A stretch of 51,243 nt of DNA from Acidobacteriota bacterium (GTDB lineage: Bacteria > Acidobacteriota > Thermoanaerobaculia > Multivoradales > JAHEKO01): assembly GCA_029263375.1 (NCBI GenBank), contig JAJCXP010000186.1, forward strand, positions 1-51,243, given 5' to 3'. The translations under genes were made by a program, and so were the position numbers. The stretch's first letter is position 1. Each line of letters starts with the position of its first letter. Below the pieces are notes generated by a model. The model was given only the letters and a program-made list of their open reading frames with translations, was not told where the DNA came from and made no database searches. Shown piece after piece: positions 35,701-43,174 of the stretch.

Positions 35701-38700
35701 TCGACGTCGACGAGACGACGCTTCCGGAGACGACGCCCGGAGACCTGATCGAGACGACCTATCCGGCGGGGGTCAACCCCTCGGCGGTCATCGCGGTCAG
35801 CGAAGGGGAGTTCTTCGAGGACGCGGACTTCGGCTTCGTGCCGGCGCCGGGAACGAGCGTGCTCGGAGACCGGGTCTGGTACGATGTCGACGGAGATGGT
35901 CTCCAGGACCCGGGCGAGGTAGGCATCGCTGGCGTGACCATCGAGATCTCCGGTCCCTCCTGCGCTCCGACCTGCTTCGTAGTCACGGGAGCCGACGGAA
36001 CCTGGCTCGCAACCGGCCTCCTGCCGGGTGAATATTTCGTGTTCGTCGACGCGACCACGCTGCCGGCGGGTTACAACCAGACGCCGACCAACAACGGCGG
36101 CGATGACACCTACACGATCACGGTGGCGGCGGACGACGTCTTCACCCATCTCGACTTCGGATTTGACGGCGGCACCACCGGTTCGATCGGCGACACGGTC
36201 TACCTCGACGAGGACGGCGACGGCGCTCAGGGCGCCGGCGAGCCGGGTCTCGAGGGTGTGACCCTGAACCTGATCGACTCGGGCACTGGGACGATTCTCG
36301 CGACGACGACCACCGATGTCGCCGGGGTCTACGATTTCGGCGGCCTGCCGGCCGGCGACTACGAGGTGGTAGTCAGCGACATCGGTCAGGTGCTGGCCGC
36401 GCTCAACGTGACCCAGACCGCACCTTCGCCGATCACCATCACCGGTGCCGGTGAAGATGTGGACACCGCCGACTTCGGCTACGCGCCGTCAGACGGCATG
36501 GGCACGATCGGCAGCTTCGTTTGGCACGACCTGAATGGCGACGGCTTCGTCGATCTCGGCGAGCCCGGCCTCGAAGGCGTGACCGTCCAGCTCTGGCTCG
36601 ATGACGGTGACGGGACCTTCGAGCCGTTCACCGGCGACGACAACCTACTCCGCTCGGTGACCACCGATCAGGTGGGCGAGTACGAGTTCCTCGGCCTGCC
36701 CGCCAGCACCTACTTTGTGACCATCACCGACCTCAACGGCATCACCACCGGCTTCTCCCGCACTCCGGGAGGTGCGCCGTTCGGATGCCCGGGCGCAGAC
36801 GACACCAGCAAGGTCGATCCCTGTCGGATCGATCTGACAGCCGTGATGGCCAGCGACTTCGGCGCCGACTTCGGCTACGAGGCGGCAGCCGGTCCGGGGC
36901 TGTCGATCAGTGGCACGGTTTTCGGGGATCAGAACGCCGACGGCCTCCACGACGAGCCCGGCGAGCCGGTGGTCGCGGGCGCCGCTGTGCGTCTCTATCG
37001 GGTGGTCGGCGGCTCGCGATTCCTGATCGGCACGACGACTTCGGATGGCAGCGGCGATTACACCTTCGCCGACCTGCCGCCGGGCGACTATGAGATCGAG
37101 GTCGACACCACCGGCACCGACGTCGACGACTTCATCCAGACGACCCAGACCGGCAGCGGCGGGGTGCAGGGGGTGACCCTGGTAGCGACCGACGTCACCG
37201 ACCAGGACTTCGGGTTCTGGAGCGGCGGTATCGTGACCACACCGGTGACGCTCGCCGGCTTCGAGGCGCGTGGTGGTGGCGGCCGGGTGACCTTCCGCTG
37301 GATCACCGCGACCGAGGTCGGCAACGTCGGCTTCAACCTGTGGTCGGTCGAGGCCGATGGCCTGCGCCAGGTGAATCGCGAGCTGATCCGGGCGCAGCTC
37401 GGCTCGGCGCTCGAACCGCGCAGCTACGAGCTCGAAGCGTCCGGCGTCGAAGGCGACCGGTTCGTACTCGAGGATCGCGATCTATTCGGCAACTCGCGCT
37501 TCCACGGGCCGTTCGAGCTCGGGGAGCGGCGCGGACGGACCGAGCTGGATCGACGACCGATCGACTGGCAGAACGTACGACGCGGTCGTGAGCTACGGGC
37601 GCGGAGTCGATCGGCGATGCACGCCGCGACCGCGACGACGCTGGGAGCCGCGGCCGGGCCGGTCGAGCTGCGCATCGATCGCGACGCGATCTACCGTGTG
37701 ACCTACGGCGACCTGCTGGCGGCGGGCATGGACTACGCCGGTGTGCCCGCGGACCAACTGCGCTTGTCCGGTCTGGGCGAGGTCACGCCGATCCGCGTGG
37801 CCGGCTCGACCTCGGATTCGAGCGTCTTCGGACCAGGTGCGTTCGTGGAGTTCGTCGGCCGCGCGGTCGACACGCTCTACACGAAGTCGACGGTCTACAC
37901 CCTGGAGGTGGGAGCCGGCGGAGCGCGTGTCGACGAGGACACGTCGCCGACTCAGGCGGGCATTCGGACGCCGTCGTTCTACCTCGAAACGCTCGAGGTC
38001 GAGCACCAGCGGCGCTACCACTTTGCCGCCCCGGGCGGTGACCCGTGGTACGACGCCGGCCTGCTGGCGACATCGGCTCCGGTCGAGGCGGTGTTCCCGT
38101 TCGAGCTCGAGGGCTGGGTCGCGGGCGCCTCGCCGGTGTCCATGCGCGTCGATATGTGGGGTGTCACCGACTTCCCGCAGGCGCCGGATCACCACGTCGC
38201 GCTCGACGTCAACGAGAGCGAGCTCGCCGATGAGTGGTTCGACGGCCTGGTCGATCAGCCGGTCGAGCTGGCGGTGCCGGATTCCGTCCTGAGCGCCGGC
38301 ACCAACGAGCTGCGCCTGCGCCTGCCGCACGACACCGGTGCGGAGTACGACCTGGTCCACTACGACGGCCTCGAGGTGACCTATCCACGTCACTTCCGGG
38401 CTCGAAACGGCGAACTCGAGTTCCCGGCGAGTCGCGGACGAGCGTTCCGCGTCGACGGTCTGCCGAGCGCCGAGATCGTGGTCTATCAGGTGCGGACCGG
38501 CTACGTGCGCTACGCCGCCGGGGTCACCGTAGAAGGTGTGCCGGGGGATTACAGCGCTACCTTCACCGCCAAGCGCGGCGACACCACGTTCTTCGTCGCG
38601 AGTGTCGACAGCCTGGCGACGCCGGCGATCGAGCTCGCCCCAGAGCCGGTCGACATCACCTCGACCCAGGCCGATCTGGTAGTGATCGCGCACGGCGACT

Positions 38701-39710
38701 TCGTCGATGCGATCGAGCCGCTGGCCCAGGCGCGGCGCAACCAGGGCCTGTCGGTCCGGGTGGTGGACGTCGCCGACGTCTACCGACAGTTCGGCTCCGG
38801 TGTGGTCGATCCGCAGGCGATCAGGAACTATCTGGAGCATGCGTCCAGCGAGATGGGCAGCAGCTACGCCCTGCTCGTGGGCGGCGACACCTACGACTAC
38901 TTCGACTATCTGGGCACCGGCTCGATCAGCTTCATCCCGACGCCGTACGCGAAGACCGACTCGATCGTGCACTTCGCGCCGGTCGACTCGCTCTACGTCG
39001 ACTTCGATGGCAACGGCGTGGTCGAGATGGCGCTCGGTCGCATGCCGGTGCGCACCGTCGAGGAGCTCGAGCGCGTGATCGCCAAGACGCTCGACTACGA
39101 CGACATCGGCTACCGCCGGACCGCGGTCCTGGCGGCGGACGGTCTCGACGTGTCCACCGCCTACTCGTTCCGGGAAGCGAGCGAGGAGATGCGCGGTCAG
39201 CTGCCGGGCGACTGGCAGTCGGAGCTCGCCTACATCGACGACCTCGGGCTTGCGGGCGCCCGCGACATACTCCTGGCCGAAGTGGAGGAGGGCGTGGCCC
39301 TGACCAGCTACTTCGGTCACTCGGGCCCGACCGTCTGGAGCTTCGATGGCCTGTTCGACACGGCGGATGCCGAGGCGCTCGAGAATCACGGTCGACCAAC
39401 GGTGGTGGCGCAGTGGGGTTGCTGGAACACGTACCACGTGTCTCCGAGCTTCGACACCCTCGGCCACATGCTGATGCTCACCGACGATCGCGGCGCCGCC
39501 GCGGTGCTCGGAGCGGCGACCCTGACCGAGGCACCCTCGGAGCGCAAGCTCGGCCTGGAGGTCTTCAGCCGGATCGGGACTCCGGGAGTGCCGATCGGCC
39601 GCGCGGTCCTCGAGGCAAAACAGGCGCTCGGCGAGCGCGAGCCGGACCTCCTGGACGTACTCTGGGGCTGGACCCTGCTCGGTGATCCGACCCTGATCGT
39701 CCAGCCGTAG
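29775..39710 (+). CDS. Giant secreted C25 peptidase with DUF11 and SdrD/Cna-B-like repeats (3311 aa)
   Basis: ATG preceded by AGGAGG (5 nt gap); signal peptide ends around GVAQA. In order: a beta-rich N-terminal region (30-530), a DUF11-like unit (about 533-665), a second DUF11-like unit interrupted by two extra beta modules (about 671-1130), ten SdrD/Cna-B-like repeats of the G-D-x-V-W-x-D-x-DGDG type (about 1134-2483) with an unrelated domain after the second repeat (about 1360-1555), the VTLAGFEARGGGGRVTF module (about 2490), a prodomain-like region, and C25 at about 2960-3311 with His3182 in SYFGHSGP and Cys3216 in AQWGCWNTY. Its last 820 residues are paralogous to the minus-strand C25 protein. 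No sorting domain or membrane anchor is visible. It is probably cell-surface or secreted and Ca2+-stabilised. Confidence 0.93.
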   Translation: MFRVSKEFLGCAVLGLFAATAGVAQAPVQTFYVPNPETQVRTWAQAIQALAENDIIHSVISITATADDTIIYYDHWEDGFEADITDPMVASTEVWGDQDCSNGFTPLLGACVVGVDDSLDVVLSGDVLVLESDVPVPGGVRDSNFIFFDGGDKFSTTQLLAVTRAAWPSAGVQAQLGGAVEVFDSSKWGTDYQVPVGEGVLAAFEFVGMSIMAEEDGTTVSVDLDADGTPDIGLLLNEGESALVGAAGATDVLVGATIAASSEVQLNLLTANEGTTYEGRWYSLIPTVDWTNRYFSPVGSTVAGDLVHLFIYNPDPTVSIDVTVDELGGCTDVTIAAGAFVEVPLAVNTPTSAAELLSDGTDCGGAPSQSGNFFSIATIDRNETIHDWGYTLIPESSLTPSAVIGWAPGSTDLSENASPVWITPVGLTGGATTTVYVDYDGDGLGPLTIGGGSLCAGLQYDLEFAGAGNLDSLRLFEPDNDQTGTRIFTCDGTRITAAWGQDPEFSSSGQPQQLDMGTTVLPFASLAAFKDGALYGDDNGNGGLDPGDTILYSIRVVNSGIIPITDVFLIDTLDPNTTYVADTTVIDGLPTPDDTAPDTAFPLDVDSGHPSGYPLVASPTVLLPGDEILITFVAEFTPLTAGVLDVINTVTVTSDSETYVDSQTVPIELGDLRVNKSSSAAGQYVSPGQTITYTVTVTNSGEGPLTGIQLTDPLPVGTSAVNGTTQVTGPRERVVRDLFESVSYSNDDGPHFWETDWEETDGAGGAQDPAAGDVLITAAPGGALRMTEPGSEAMREVDLSAYAGGFAALLFDFRVDTGVDEGDAIQVEVSDDGGGSFTTLAEIADIDGDQNPTVSGSAGYDISGFISADTVVRFRIGGGDYGGGTEFFYVDQLEVRAVDNTTTIEDDFGTGNFSGGTGWNGPWTEVDAGGAGAGTGDVTVDNLQLEIGGAVDNSLTRSVDLSNAIFAILSFTHDDIGGLNDTDRVNIEASRDGLIFTTIGDLQNDAAGTKNFDITPFISATTTIRFRVDVVLEGGESYIFDDILIQTGEHGTVVRDNFGVSTPQLVDGDIPSIALIADEFALAPGETLTATFDVIADAPLAVSEVVNTATADAFENIEPAMATVTDPVNPAGGSIGDLVWLDLDGDGVRDVGEPGIPNVTVELRDGSCVPASTCPTLITDADGRYLFTKLPAGTYDVFVDETTLPAGLTISPGSVNPVTSISITSNESIFDVDFGYTNADPGTAIIGDRVWADVDADGVQDPGELGLAGVTVDLIGPGADGILGTGDDTAVDTVTTGPDGTYLFIGVVPGEYSVDVSDTGGVLTGFNKTSGPQSLPDPTDPISVIAGEMIADIDFGYAAVCLSRIDFELDALGNALVRGQAIDDEYAAWGLQISVQPNAPAPGPAMIFDSSTPTGTDYDLGSPNLTCSPPGPGDGAAGELGQPGENCTPLGNVLIISEDGDPLDPDDSGFGGTITFTFSHDVEIDSLDFLDIETAGYSVDFFDAGGGLIANVPLAGLGDNSYESLAVGVTGVREFVANFVTSGSMDSIGFCTGPSALYTVRDRVWLDLDGDGVQDLDEPGIAGVTVSLLNASGQVVATAITDASGNFAFTNLPDGSYELSVTDTAGQLSGLSGTTAPAVADLLAVTVAGADVTGIDFGYNAAGLIGDTVWSDADGDGVHDAGEPGIAGVTLDLIDPGPDALFGTGDDFVVSSTTTAADGSYQFVNRAPGSYRVLVTDTGSVLAGYMQTGDPSQPGVPCSVCDEAGSTSIALGTSDLTLDFGYQNAALADVSGTVFLDTDRDGIEDAGETGFEGVTLDLVIAGLDGIFGTGDDVVMATTSSDANGDYGFLGLENGDYQVRVTDIDLVLDGYRLTSGLDEYPITVASADLTDIDFGYIRDVTTAAIGDTLWLDADGDGLQGPAEPGLAGVTVNLWPDLDGDGVFEPGGDDGPTPIESTVTDPNGNYIFTDLVVGSYFVDVDETTLPETTPGDLIETTYPAGVNPSAVIAVSEGEFFEDADFGFVPAPGTSVLGDRVWYDVDGDGLQDPGEVGIAGVTIEISGPSCAPTCFVVTGADGTWLATGLLPGEYFVFVDATTLPAGYNQTPTNNGGDDTYTITVAADDVFTHLDFGFDGGTTGSIGDTVYLDEDGDGAQGAGEPGLEGVTLNLIDSGTGTILATTTTDVAGVYDFGGLPAGDYEVVVSDIGQVLAALNVTQTAPSPITITGAGEDVDTADFGYAPSDGMGTIGSFVWHDLNGDGFVDLGEPGLEGVTVQLWLDDGDGTFEPFTGDDNLLRSVTTDQVGEYEFLGLPASTYFVTITDLNGITTGFSRTPGGAPFGCPGADDTSKVDPCRIDLTAVMASDFGADFGYEAAAGPGLSISGTVFGDQNADGLHDEPGEPVVAGAAVRLYRVVGGSRFLIGTTTSDGSGDYTFADLPPGDYEIEVDTTGTDVDDFIQTTQTGSGGVQGVTLVATDVTDQDFGFWSGGIVTTPVTLAGFEARGGGGRVTFRWITATEVGNVGFNLWSVEADGLRQVNRELIRAQLGSALEPRSYELEASGVEGDRFVLEDRDLFGNSRFHGPFELGERRGRTELDRRPIDWQNVRRGRELRARSRSAMHAATATTLGAAAGPVELRIDRDAIYRVTYGDLLAAGMDYAGVPADQLRLSGLGEVTPIRVAGSTSDSSVFGPGAFVEFVGRAVDTLYTKSTVYTLEVGAGGARVDEDTSPTQAGIRTPSFYLETLEVEHQRRYHFAAPGGDPWYDAGLLATSAPVEAVFPFELEGWVAGASPVSMRVDMWGVTDFPQAPDHHVALDVNESELADEWFDGLVDQPVELAVPDSVLSAGTNELRLRLPHDTGAEYDLVHYDGLEVTYPRHFRARNGELEFPASRGRAFRVDGLPSAEIVVYQVRTGYVRYAAGVTVEGVPGDYSATFTAKRGDTTFFVASVDSLATPAIELAPEPVDITSTQADLVVIAHGDFVDAIEPLAQARRNQGLSVRVVDVADVYRQFGSGVVDPQAIRNYLEHASSEMGSSYALLVGGDTYDYFDYLGTGSISFIPTPYAKTDSIVHFAPVDSLYVDFDGNGVVEMALGRMPVRTVEELERVIAKTLDYDDIGYRRTAVLAADGLDVSTAYSFREASEEMRGQLPGDWQSELAYIDDLGLAGARDILLAEVEEGVALTSYFGHSGPTVWSFDGLFDTADAEALENHGRPTVVAQWGCWNTYHVSPSFDTLGHMLMLTDDRGAAAVLGAATLTEAPSERKLGLEVFSRIGTPGVPIGRAVLEAKQALGEREPDLLDVLWGWTLLGDPTLIVQP
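33171..37225 (+). repeat. Array of ten SdrD/Cna-B-like domain repeats within the giant C25 gene
   Basis: Ten units of roughly 110-140 codons begin with a strand of the form I-G-D-x-V-W-x-D, then DGDG(V/L)xDxGEPG and a GVTV strand. Units start near 33171, 33507, 34458, 34770, 35151, 35478, 35850, 36180, 36504 and 36903. The Asp-rich loops suggest Ca2+ binding, as in SdrD B domains. Between units two and three an unrelated domain of about 195 residues interrupts the array. Units differ in sequence, so this is an old array, not a recent tandem amplification. Confidence 0.88.
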
Positions 39711-39745
39711 CCACCAATCGCGCCCGCCGCGAAGGATTTCGAATC

Positions 39746-39776
39746 CGCCCCCCCTCTAACTGTCCGAGGGGGGGCG
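39746..39776 (+). terminator. GC-rich hairpin after the giant C25 gene
   Basis: Perfect 11-bp stem with a 9-nt loop (left arm cgccccccctc, right arm gagggggggcg), 35 nt after the stop codon. No T-run follows, so it may stall or protect the 3' end and work with the second hairpin at 39843. Confidence 0.5.
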
Positions 39777-39842
39777 CTGAACTGAGTTCAGAACGAGGTC
39801 TCAGGGTCGCTCTCACGCTCCTCCTCTTTTTCTCTTGATCAC

Positions 39843-39870
39843 CGGCCGCCTTCCAAGGCGGCCGTTTTCT
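39843..39870 (+). terminator. Rho-independent terminator candidate
   Basis: Stem cggccgcc / ggcggccg with loop ttccaa, followed directly by a TTTTCT run. It lies 133 nt after the C25 stop and ahead of the YCII gene, so it would separate the two transcripts. Confidence 0.7.
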
Positions 39871-39873
39871 GTT

Positions 39874-39977
39874 GGGGACACAATACGTAATTCGCAGCGT
39901 AAGCGAACGATCCCGCAGGCCGCATGTACCCCGCAATAGGTAGTTCGCTTACGCTGTGAATTACGTATTGTGTCCCC
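39874..39977. repeat. Long inverted repeat, REP- or MITE-like element
   Basis: Two 35-nt arms (39874-39908 and 39943-39977) are inverted copies with one mismatch; both outer ends read GGGGACACAATACGTAATTC. A 34-nt spacer has no ORF. The size and palindromic form match REP/BIME or MITE-type elements; no transposase is present in the window. A diverged relative is at 43175-43225. It may also act as a transcription stop. Mobile origin is inference. Confidence 0.7.
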
Positions 39978-40075
39978 CCGTGTCGAGTCGAGGGAGCTTC
40001 GATCGTCGTAGCATCAGTGGGACGGACGGTGTGTTCGTCCCGAGCCAGACGAGACGAGCATCGAGGAGAGATAAA

Positions 40076-40426
40076 ATGGCCGACTACATGCTGCTTCTGT
40101 ACGAAAATCCGACCGACTTCAGCGACGTCAGTCCCGAGGAGATGCAGGCGATCATCGGCAAGTACTCGGCTTGGCGCGACAGCCTGGCCGAAGAGGGCCG
40201 GCTGGTCGGCAGCAACAAGCTCACCGATGGTGAGGGCCGGGTGCTGAAGGGCGGCAACGGCGATCTGCGGGTAACCGACGGTCCGTTCAGCGAGACCAAA
40301 GAGGTGATCGGCGGCTACTTCACGATCCGAGCGGCGAGCTACGACGAGGCGGTCGAGGTGTCGAAGGGATGCCCGCACCTGGGCTTCGGCGGCACTATCG
40401 AGATCCGCGAGATCGAGGTCCACTAG
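40076..40426 (+). CDS. YCII-related (DGPF-domain) protein
   Basis: 116 residues. Begins MADYMLLLYENPTDF and contains GDLRVTDGPFSETKEVIGGY, the DGPF motif that defines this YCII subgroup. GAGGAG lies 7 nt before the ATG. Its role is unknown, but genes of this type are nearly always next to an ECF42 sigma factor, as here (7 nt gap), and are taken as the regulated partner or accessory of that sigma factor. Confidence 0.92.
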   Translation: MADYMLLLYENPTDFSDVSPEEMQAIIGKYSAWRDSLAEEGRLVGSNKLTDGEGRVLKGGNGDLRVTDGPFSETKEVIGGYFTIRAASYDEAVEVSKGCPHLGFGGTIEIREIEVH

Positions 40427-40433
40427 GTACCGG

Positions 40434-41702
40434 ATGTCCGCGGAAGCCGGCGCCGGGGTCCATGGGCTCGTCGACCACCTGTTCCGCCGTGAGGCGGGCC
40501 GGATGGTCGCGAGCCTGACCCGGGCGTTCGGTCCGGCTCACCTGGCCCTTGCCGAGGAGGTCGTGCAGGACGCCCTGGTTCAGGCCCTCAAGCGCTGGCC
40601 GTTCCACGGTGTGCCCGACAATCCCGCCGGTTGGCTCTATCGGGTGGCGCGCAACCTGGCGCTCGATCGGCTGCGGCGGGACACGAGCTTCCGCGACAAG
40701 GAGCCGGCGGTGCGCCAGGCGATGAGCCCGGCGCACATCGGCGAGGCGAGGGCTCACTTCGAGGGCGAGATCACCGACGATCAGCTACGGTTGGTCTTCC
40801 TCTGCTGCCATCCGGCCCTGACGCGTGACGCGCGGGTCGCGCTGACGCTCAAGACCTCCGCCGGATTCAGCGCCCGCGAGATCGCCCGCGCGTTCCTGGT
40901 CACGGAGGCCGCTGTCGCTCAACGCCTGGTCCGGGCCCAGCGCCTGATTCGGGATCGTGAGATCCCCTTCGAGATGCCCGCCCGAGACGAGCTGGGCGAG
41001 CGGCTCGACGCGGTGCTGGAGGTGGTCTACCTGATCTTCAATGAGGGCTACGGTGCGCACGAGGGCGACGATCTGGTGCGTATGGACCTGTGCCGTGAAG
41101 CGCTGCTGCTGGTGGGCGAGTTGGCTCGTCTGCCGATCGGCGACCGTCCCGAGGTGCACGCCCTTGGCGCACTGCTCAGCTTTCAGGCTTCGAGACTTCC
41201 GGCCCGCATCGATCTCGACGGCAATCTCGCACTGCTCGCCGAGCAGGATCGTTCACGGTGGGATCGAGAGCTGATCCGGCGTGGCTTTCGGCATCTCGAG
41301 CGGGCCGCCGAAGGGGTACGCGCGACGCGCTATCACCTCGAAGCGGGCATCGCCGCCCAACACGCCCTCGCTTCGACCGCCGCGGACACCGACTGGGGCG
41401 TGATTCTCGGTCTGTACGATCAACTCCTCGAGCTCAACCCGTCGCCGATCGTTGCGCTCAACCGCGCTGTGGCTCTGGCCCGCGCCCAGGGCCCGGATGC
41501 GGGACTCGAAGCGCTCGATCGGCTCGACGACGCCAAGGCGCTGCGCGGCTATTACCTGCTACCGGCGACCCGCGCCGAGCTCTGGCTCCAGAAGGGGGAG
41601 CCCGAGGTTGCGGCCGAGGGGTTTCGGCAAGCTCTCGAGTGCCGATGCAGCGATCCCGAGCGTCGGTTCCTGGAGAGCCGGCTGGCAGAGCTGGCAACCT
41701 AG
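40434..41702 (+). CDS. ECF42-group RNA polymerase sigma factor with C-terminal extension
   Basis: 422 residues, much longer than a plain ECF factor. Region 2 includes AEEVVQDALVQALKRW and NPAGWLYRVARNLALDRLRR; region 4 is VALTLKTSAGFSAREIARAF then AAVAQRLVRAQRLIRD. The 220-residue C-terminal helical extension (TPR-like, with ALNRAVALARAQGPDAGLEA) is the hallmark of ECF42, where it is needed for activity and no anti-sigma factor is used. Located 7 nt after the YCII/DGPF gene and presumably co-transcribed. Confidence 0.92.
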   Translation: MSAEAGAGVHGLVDHLFRREAGRMVASLTRAFGPAHLALAEEVVQDALVQALKRWPFHGVPDNPAGWLYRVARNLALDRLRRDTSFRDKEPAVRQAMSPAHIGEARAHFEGEITDDQLRLVFLCCHPALTRDARVALTLKTSAGFSAREIARAFLVTEAAVAQRLVRAQRLIRDREIPFEMPARDELGERLDAVLEVVYLIFNEGYGAHEGDDLVRMDLCREALLLVGELARLPIGDRPEVHALGALLSFQASRLPARIDLDGNLALLAEQDRSRWDRELIRRGFRHLERAAEGVRATRYHLEAGIAAQHALASTAADTDWGVILGLYDQLLELNPSPIVALNRAVALARAQGPDAGLEALDRLDDAKALRGYYLLPATRAELWLQKGEPEVAAEGFRQALECRCSDPERRFLESRLAELAT

Positions 41703-41831
41703 CCTGACCTGCTAGATCCCCGGTGCGTCTGATTCATCCAGCCATCCTGGCTGCGTGGAGGGGGCTGCCTAAACGGTGGTCGGTACTTGTGCATCTCATA
41801 CCTTGAGTCACGGAATGGACAGGGGGTCGAA

Positions 41832-43124
41832 GTGAGTCAGATGATAGGAACTCCACTCGCCGCGCCTACCACGCGGGGCCGCGTACCGGCCGCGAGGCGC
41901 TTCTGGATATGCGCCGGGCTACTTCTGACCACTGCCTGTCAGCAGGCGGCCGTGGAAAGACCCCAAAGTCGTGGCTTTTCACCGGAGAGCCTCGATGCCA
42001 TCGAGCGGACGATCGAGACGGCGGTCGCCGACGGCCGGATCACCGCTGCAATCGCCGCCCTGGCCCGCGACGGGGAGACCACCTGGCTGACGACTGCCGG
42101 CGAGATGGAACCCGGCGTCGCCATGCGGGAGGACGCGATCATGCCGCTGGCCTCGGTGGGGAAGATGTTCACCGCGACGGCCGCGATGATCCTCGAGGAA
42201 CGAGGAACGATCTCCCTCGACGACCCCGTCAGCGAGTACATCCCGGAGTTCGCGAACGTCGTGGTCGAAGTCACGAGCGAAACCGGCGACACCAAACGGG
42301 TGCCGCCCGAGCGTGCAATCACGATTCGCCACCTGCTGACCCACACCAGCGGCTTGACCGTCACCGGGAACGAGTTCTGGGATGCGTGGGGCGCCCACAC
42401 GGGAATCACGACGACCACCCACTTCGCTCGCGCGCTCGCCGCAATGCCTCTCGTCGCGCAGCCGGGCTCCGAGTTCGGGTACGGCCAGACCGGCGCGGCC
42501 TACGAGGTTCTGGGCGCGGTCATCGAGATCGCCAGCGGGCAGACTCTCGAAGGGTTCATGACCGAGAGCATCTTCGAGCCGCTCGGCCTCGACGACAGCT
42601 ACTTCTATACACCGGAGAAGAAGTCGCACCGCTCGCCTGCGGTGTATCGAAGGGTGGACGGTGAGCTGCGCCTGGACCGCCCGGCCGGCGAGGACTTCTC
42701 GCGCTCGACGTTCTTCCACGGTGGCGGCGGGGTGCGATCGACGGCGGCGGACGTCCTGCGTTTCGCGCGGCTATTTCTGGAGGGTGGATCCGTAGACGGC
42801 GTGCGCATCCTCGGTGTGGCGTCGGTCGAGGCGATGATGAGCGATCAGCTCGGTGAGCGGGCCCCGCAATCGTGGCGGGAGCGTGGGCGCAGCTGGGGCT
42901 TCGGCGCCGCGGTCCAGTACGCGCCGGATGAAACTGGTACCATGACGCTGCTGCAGTACGGCTGGGTCGGCGGCGGCTTCGCGACGGTCTGGGTGGATCG
43001 GAAGGAGCGGCTCGTCGCCTACTTCAACTTCCCCCTGACTCCTCCTGGCGACAACGAGCTGCTGGGCGAGTTCCAGCAGAGGGTCTACGCGGCCCTCGTG
43101 AATCCTCAGGACGAACCCGGCTAG
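41832..43124 (+). CDS. Serine hydrolase lipoprotein, beta-lactamase/PBP4* family
   Basis: About 430 residues. The lipobox LLLTTAC after a hydrophobic stretch suggests a lipoprotein. The active site has the SxxK tetrad SVGK in PLASVGKMFTATAAM; the second motif is YGQ in EFGYGQTGAAYEVLG in place of the usual YxN, so hydrolytic activity may be altered. RHLLTHTSGL is the typical S12 motif. The GTG at 41832 has AGGGGG upstream; ATG at 41841 and TTG at 41787 are alternatives. It is probably an esterase or D-aminopeptidase-like enzyme facing the periplasm, not a true beta-lactamase. Confidence 0.86.
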   Translation: MSQMIGTPLAAPTTRGRVPAARRFWICAGLLLTTACQQAAVERPQSRGFSPESLDAIERTIETAVADGRITAAIAALARDGETTWLTTAGEMEPGVAMREDAIMPLASVGKMFTATAAMILEERGTISLDDPVSEYIPEFANVVVEVTSETGDTKRVPPERAITIRHLLTHTSGLTVTGNEFWDAWGAHTGITTTTHFARALAAMPLVAQPGSEFGYGQTGAAYEVLGAVIEIASGQTLEGFMTESIFEPLGLDDSYFYTPEKKSHRSPAVYRRVDGELRLDRPAGEDFSRSTFFHGGGGVRSTAADVLRFARLFLEGGSVDGVRILGVASVEAMMSDQLGERAPQSWRERGRSWGFGAAVQYAPDETGTMTLLQYGWVGGGFATVWVDRKERLVAYFNFPLTPPGDNELLGEFQQRVYAALVNPQDEPG

Positions 43125-43174
43125 GCCTGCCGCGGGGCTGTCCTCGGCGTCCTGCTCGACGCGCCGACAGTGCC

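Larger units (their letters stand above)
39711..40075. other. Intergenic region between giant C25 and YCII genes
   Basis: 365 nt without a gene. It holds two hairpins (39746-39776 and 39843-39870), then the 35-bp inverted repeat at 39874-39977. The promoter for the YCII-ECF42 pair should lie after 39980; no box is convincing. GAGGAG precedes the YCII start by 7 nt. Confidence 0.6.

Noticed and set aside
37593-39467. 624-aa minus-strand frame antisense to the giant C25 gene
   Set aside because: It is a GC-driven shadow with no domain signal, while the plus strand has the His-Cys catalytic pair.
41739-41753. Small hairpin (cagcca tcc tggctg) after the ECF42 gene
   Set aside because: The six-pair stem without a T-run is too weak to call as a terminator.
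41832-43124. Antibiotic resistance beta-lactamase
   Set aside because: The S12-type motifs and THTSGL pattern indicate a PBP4*/esterase-like hydrolase; class C resistance enzymes have YxN and a KTG box, and neither is present here.
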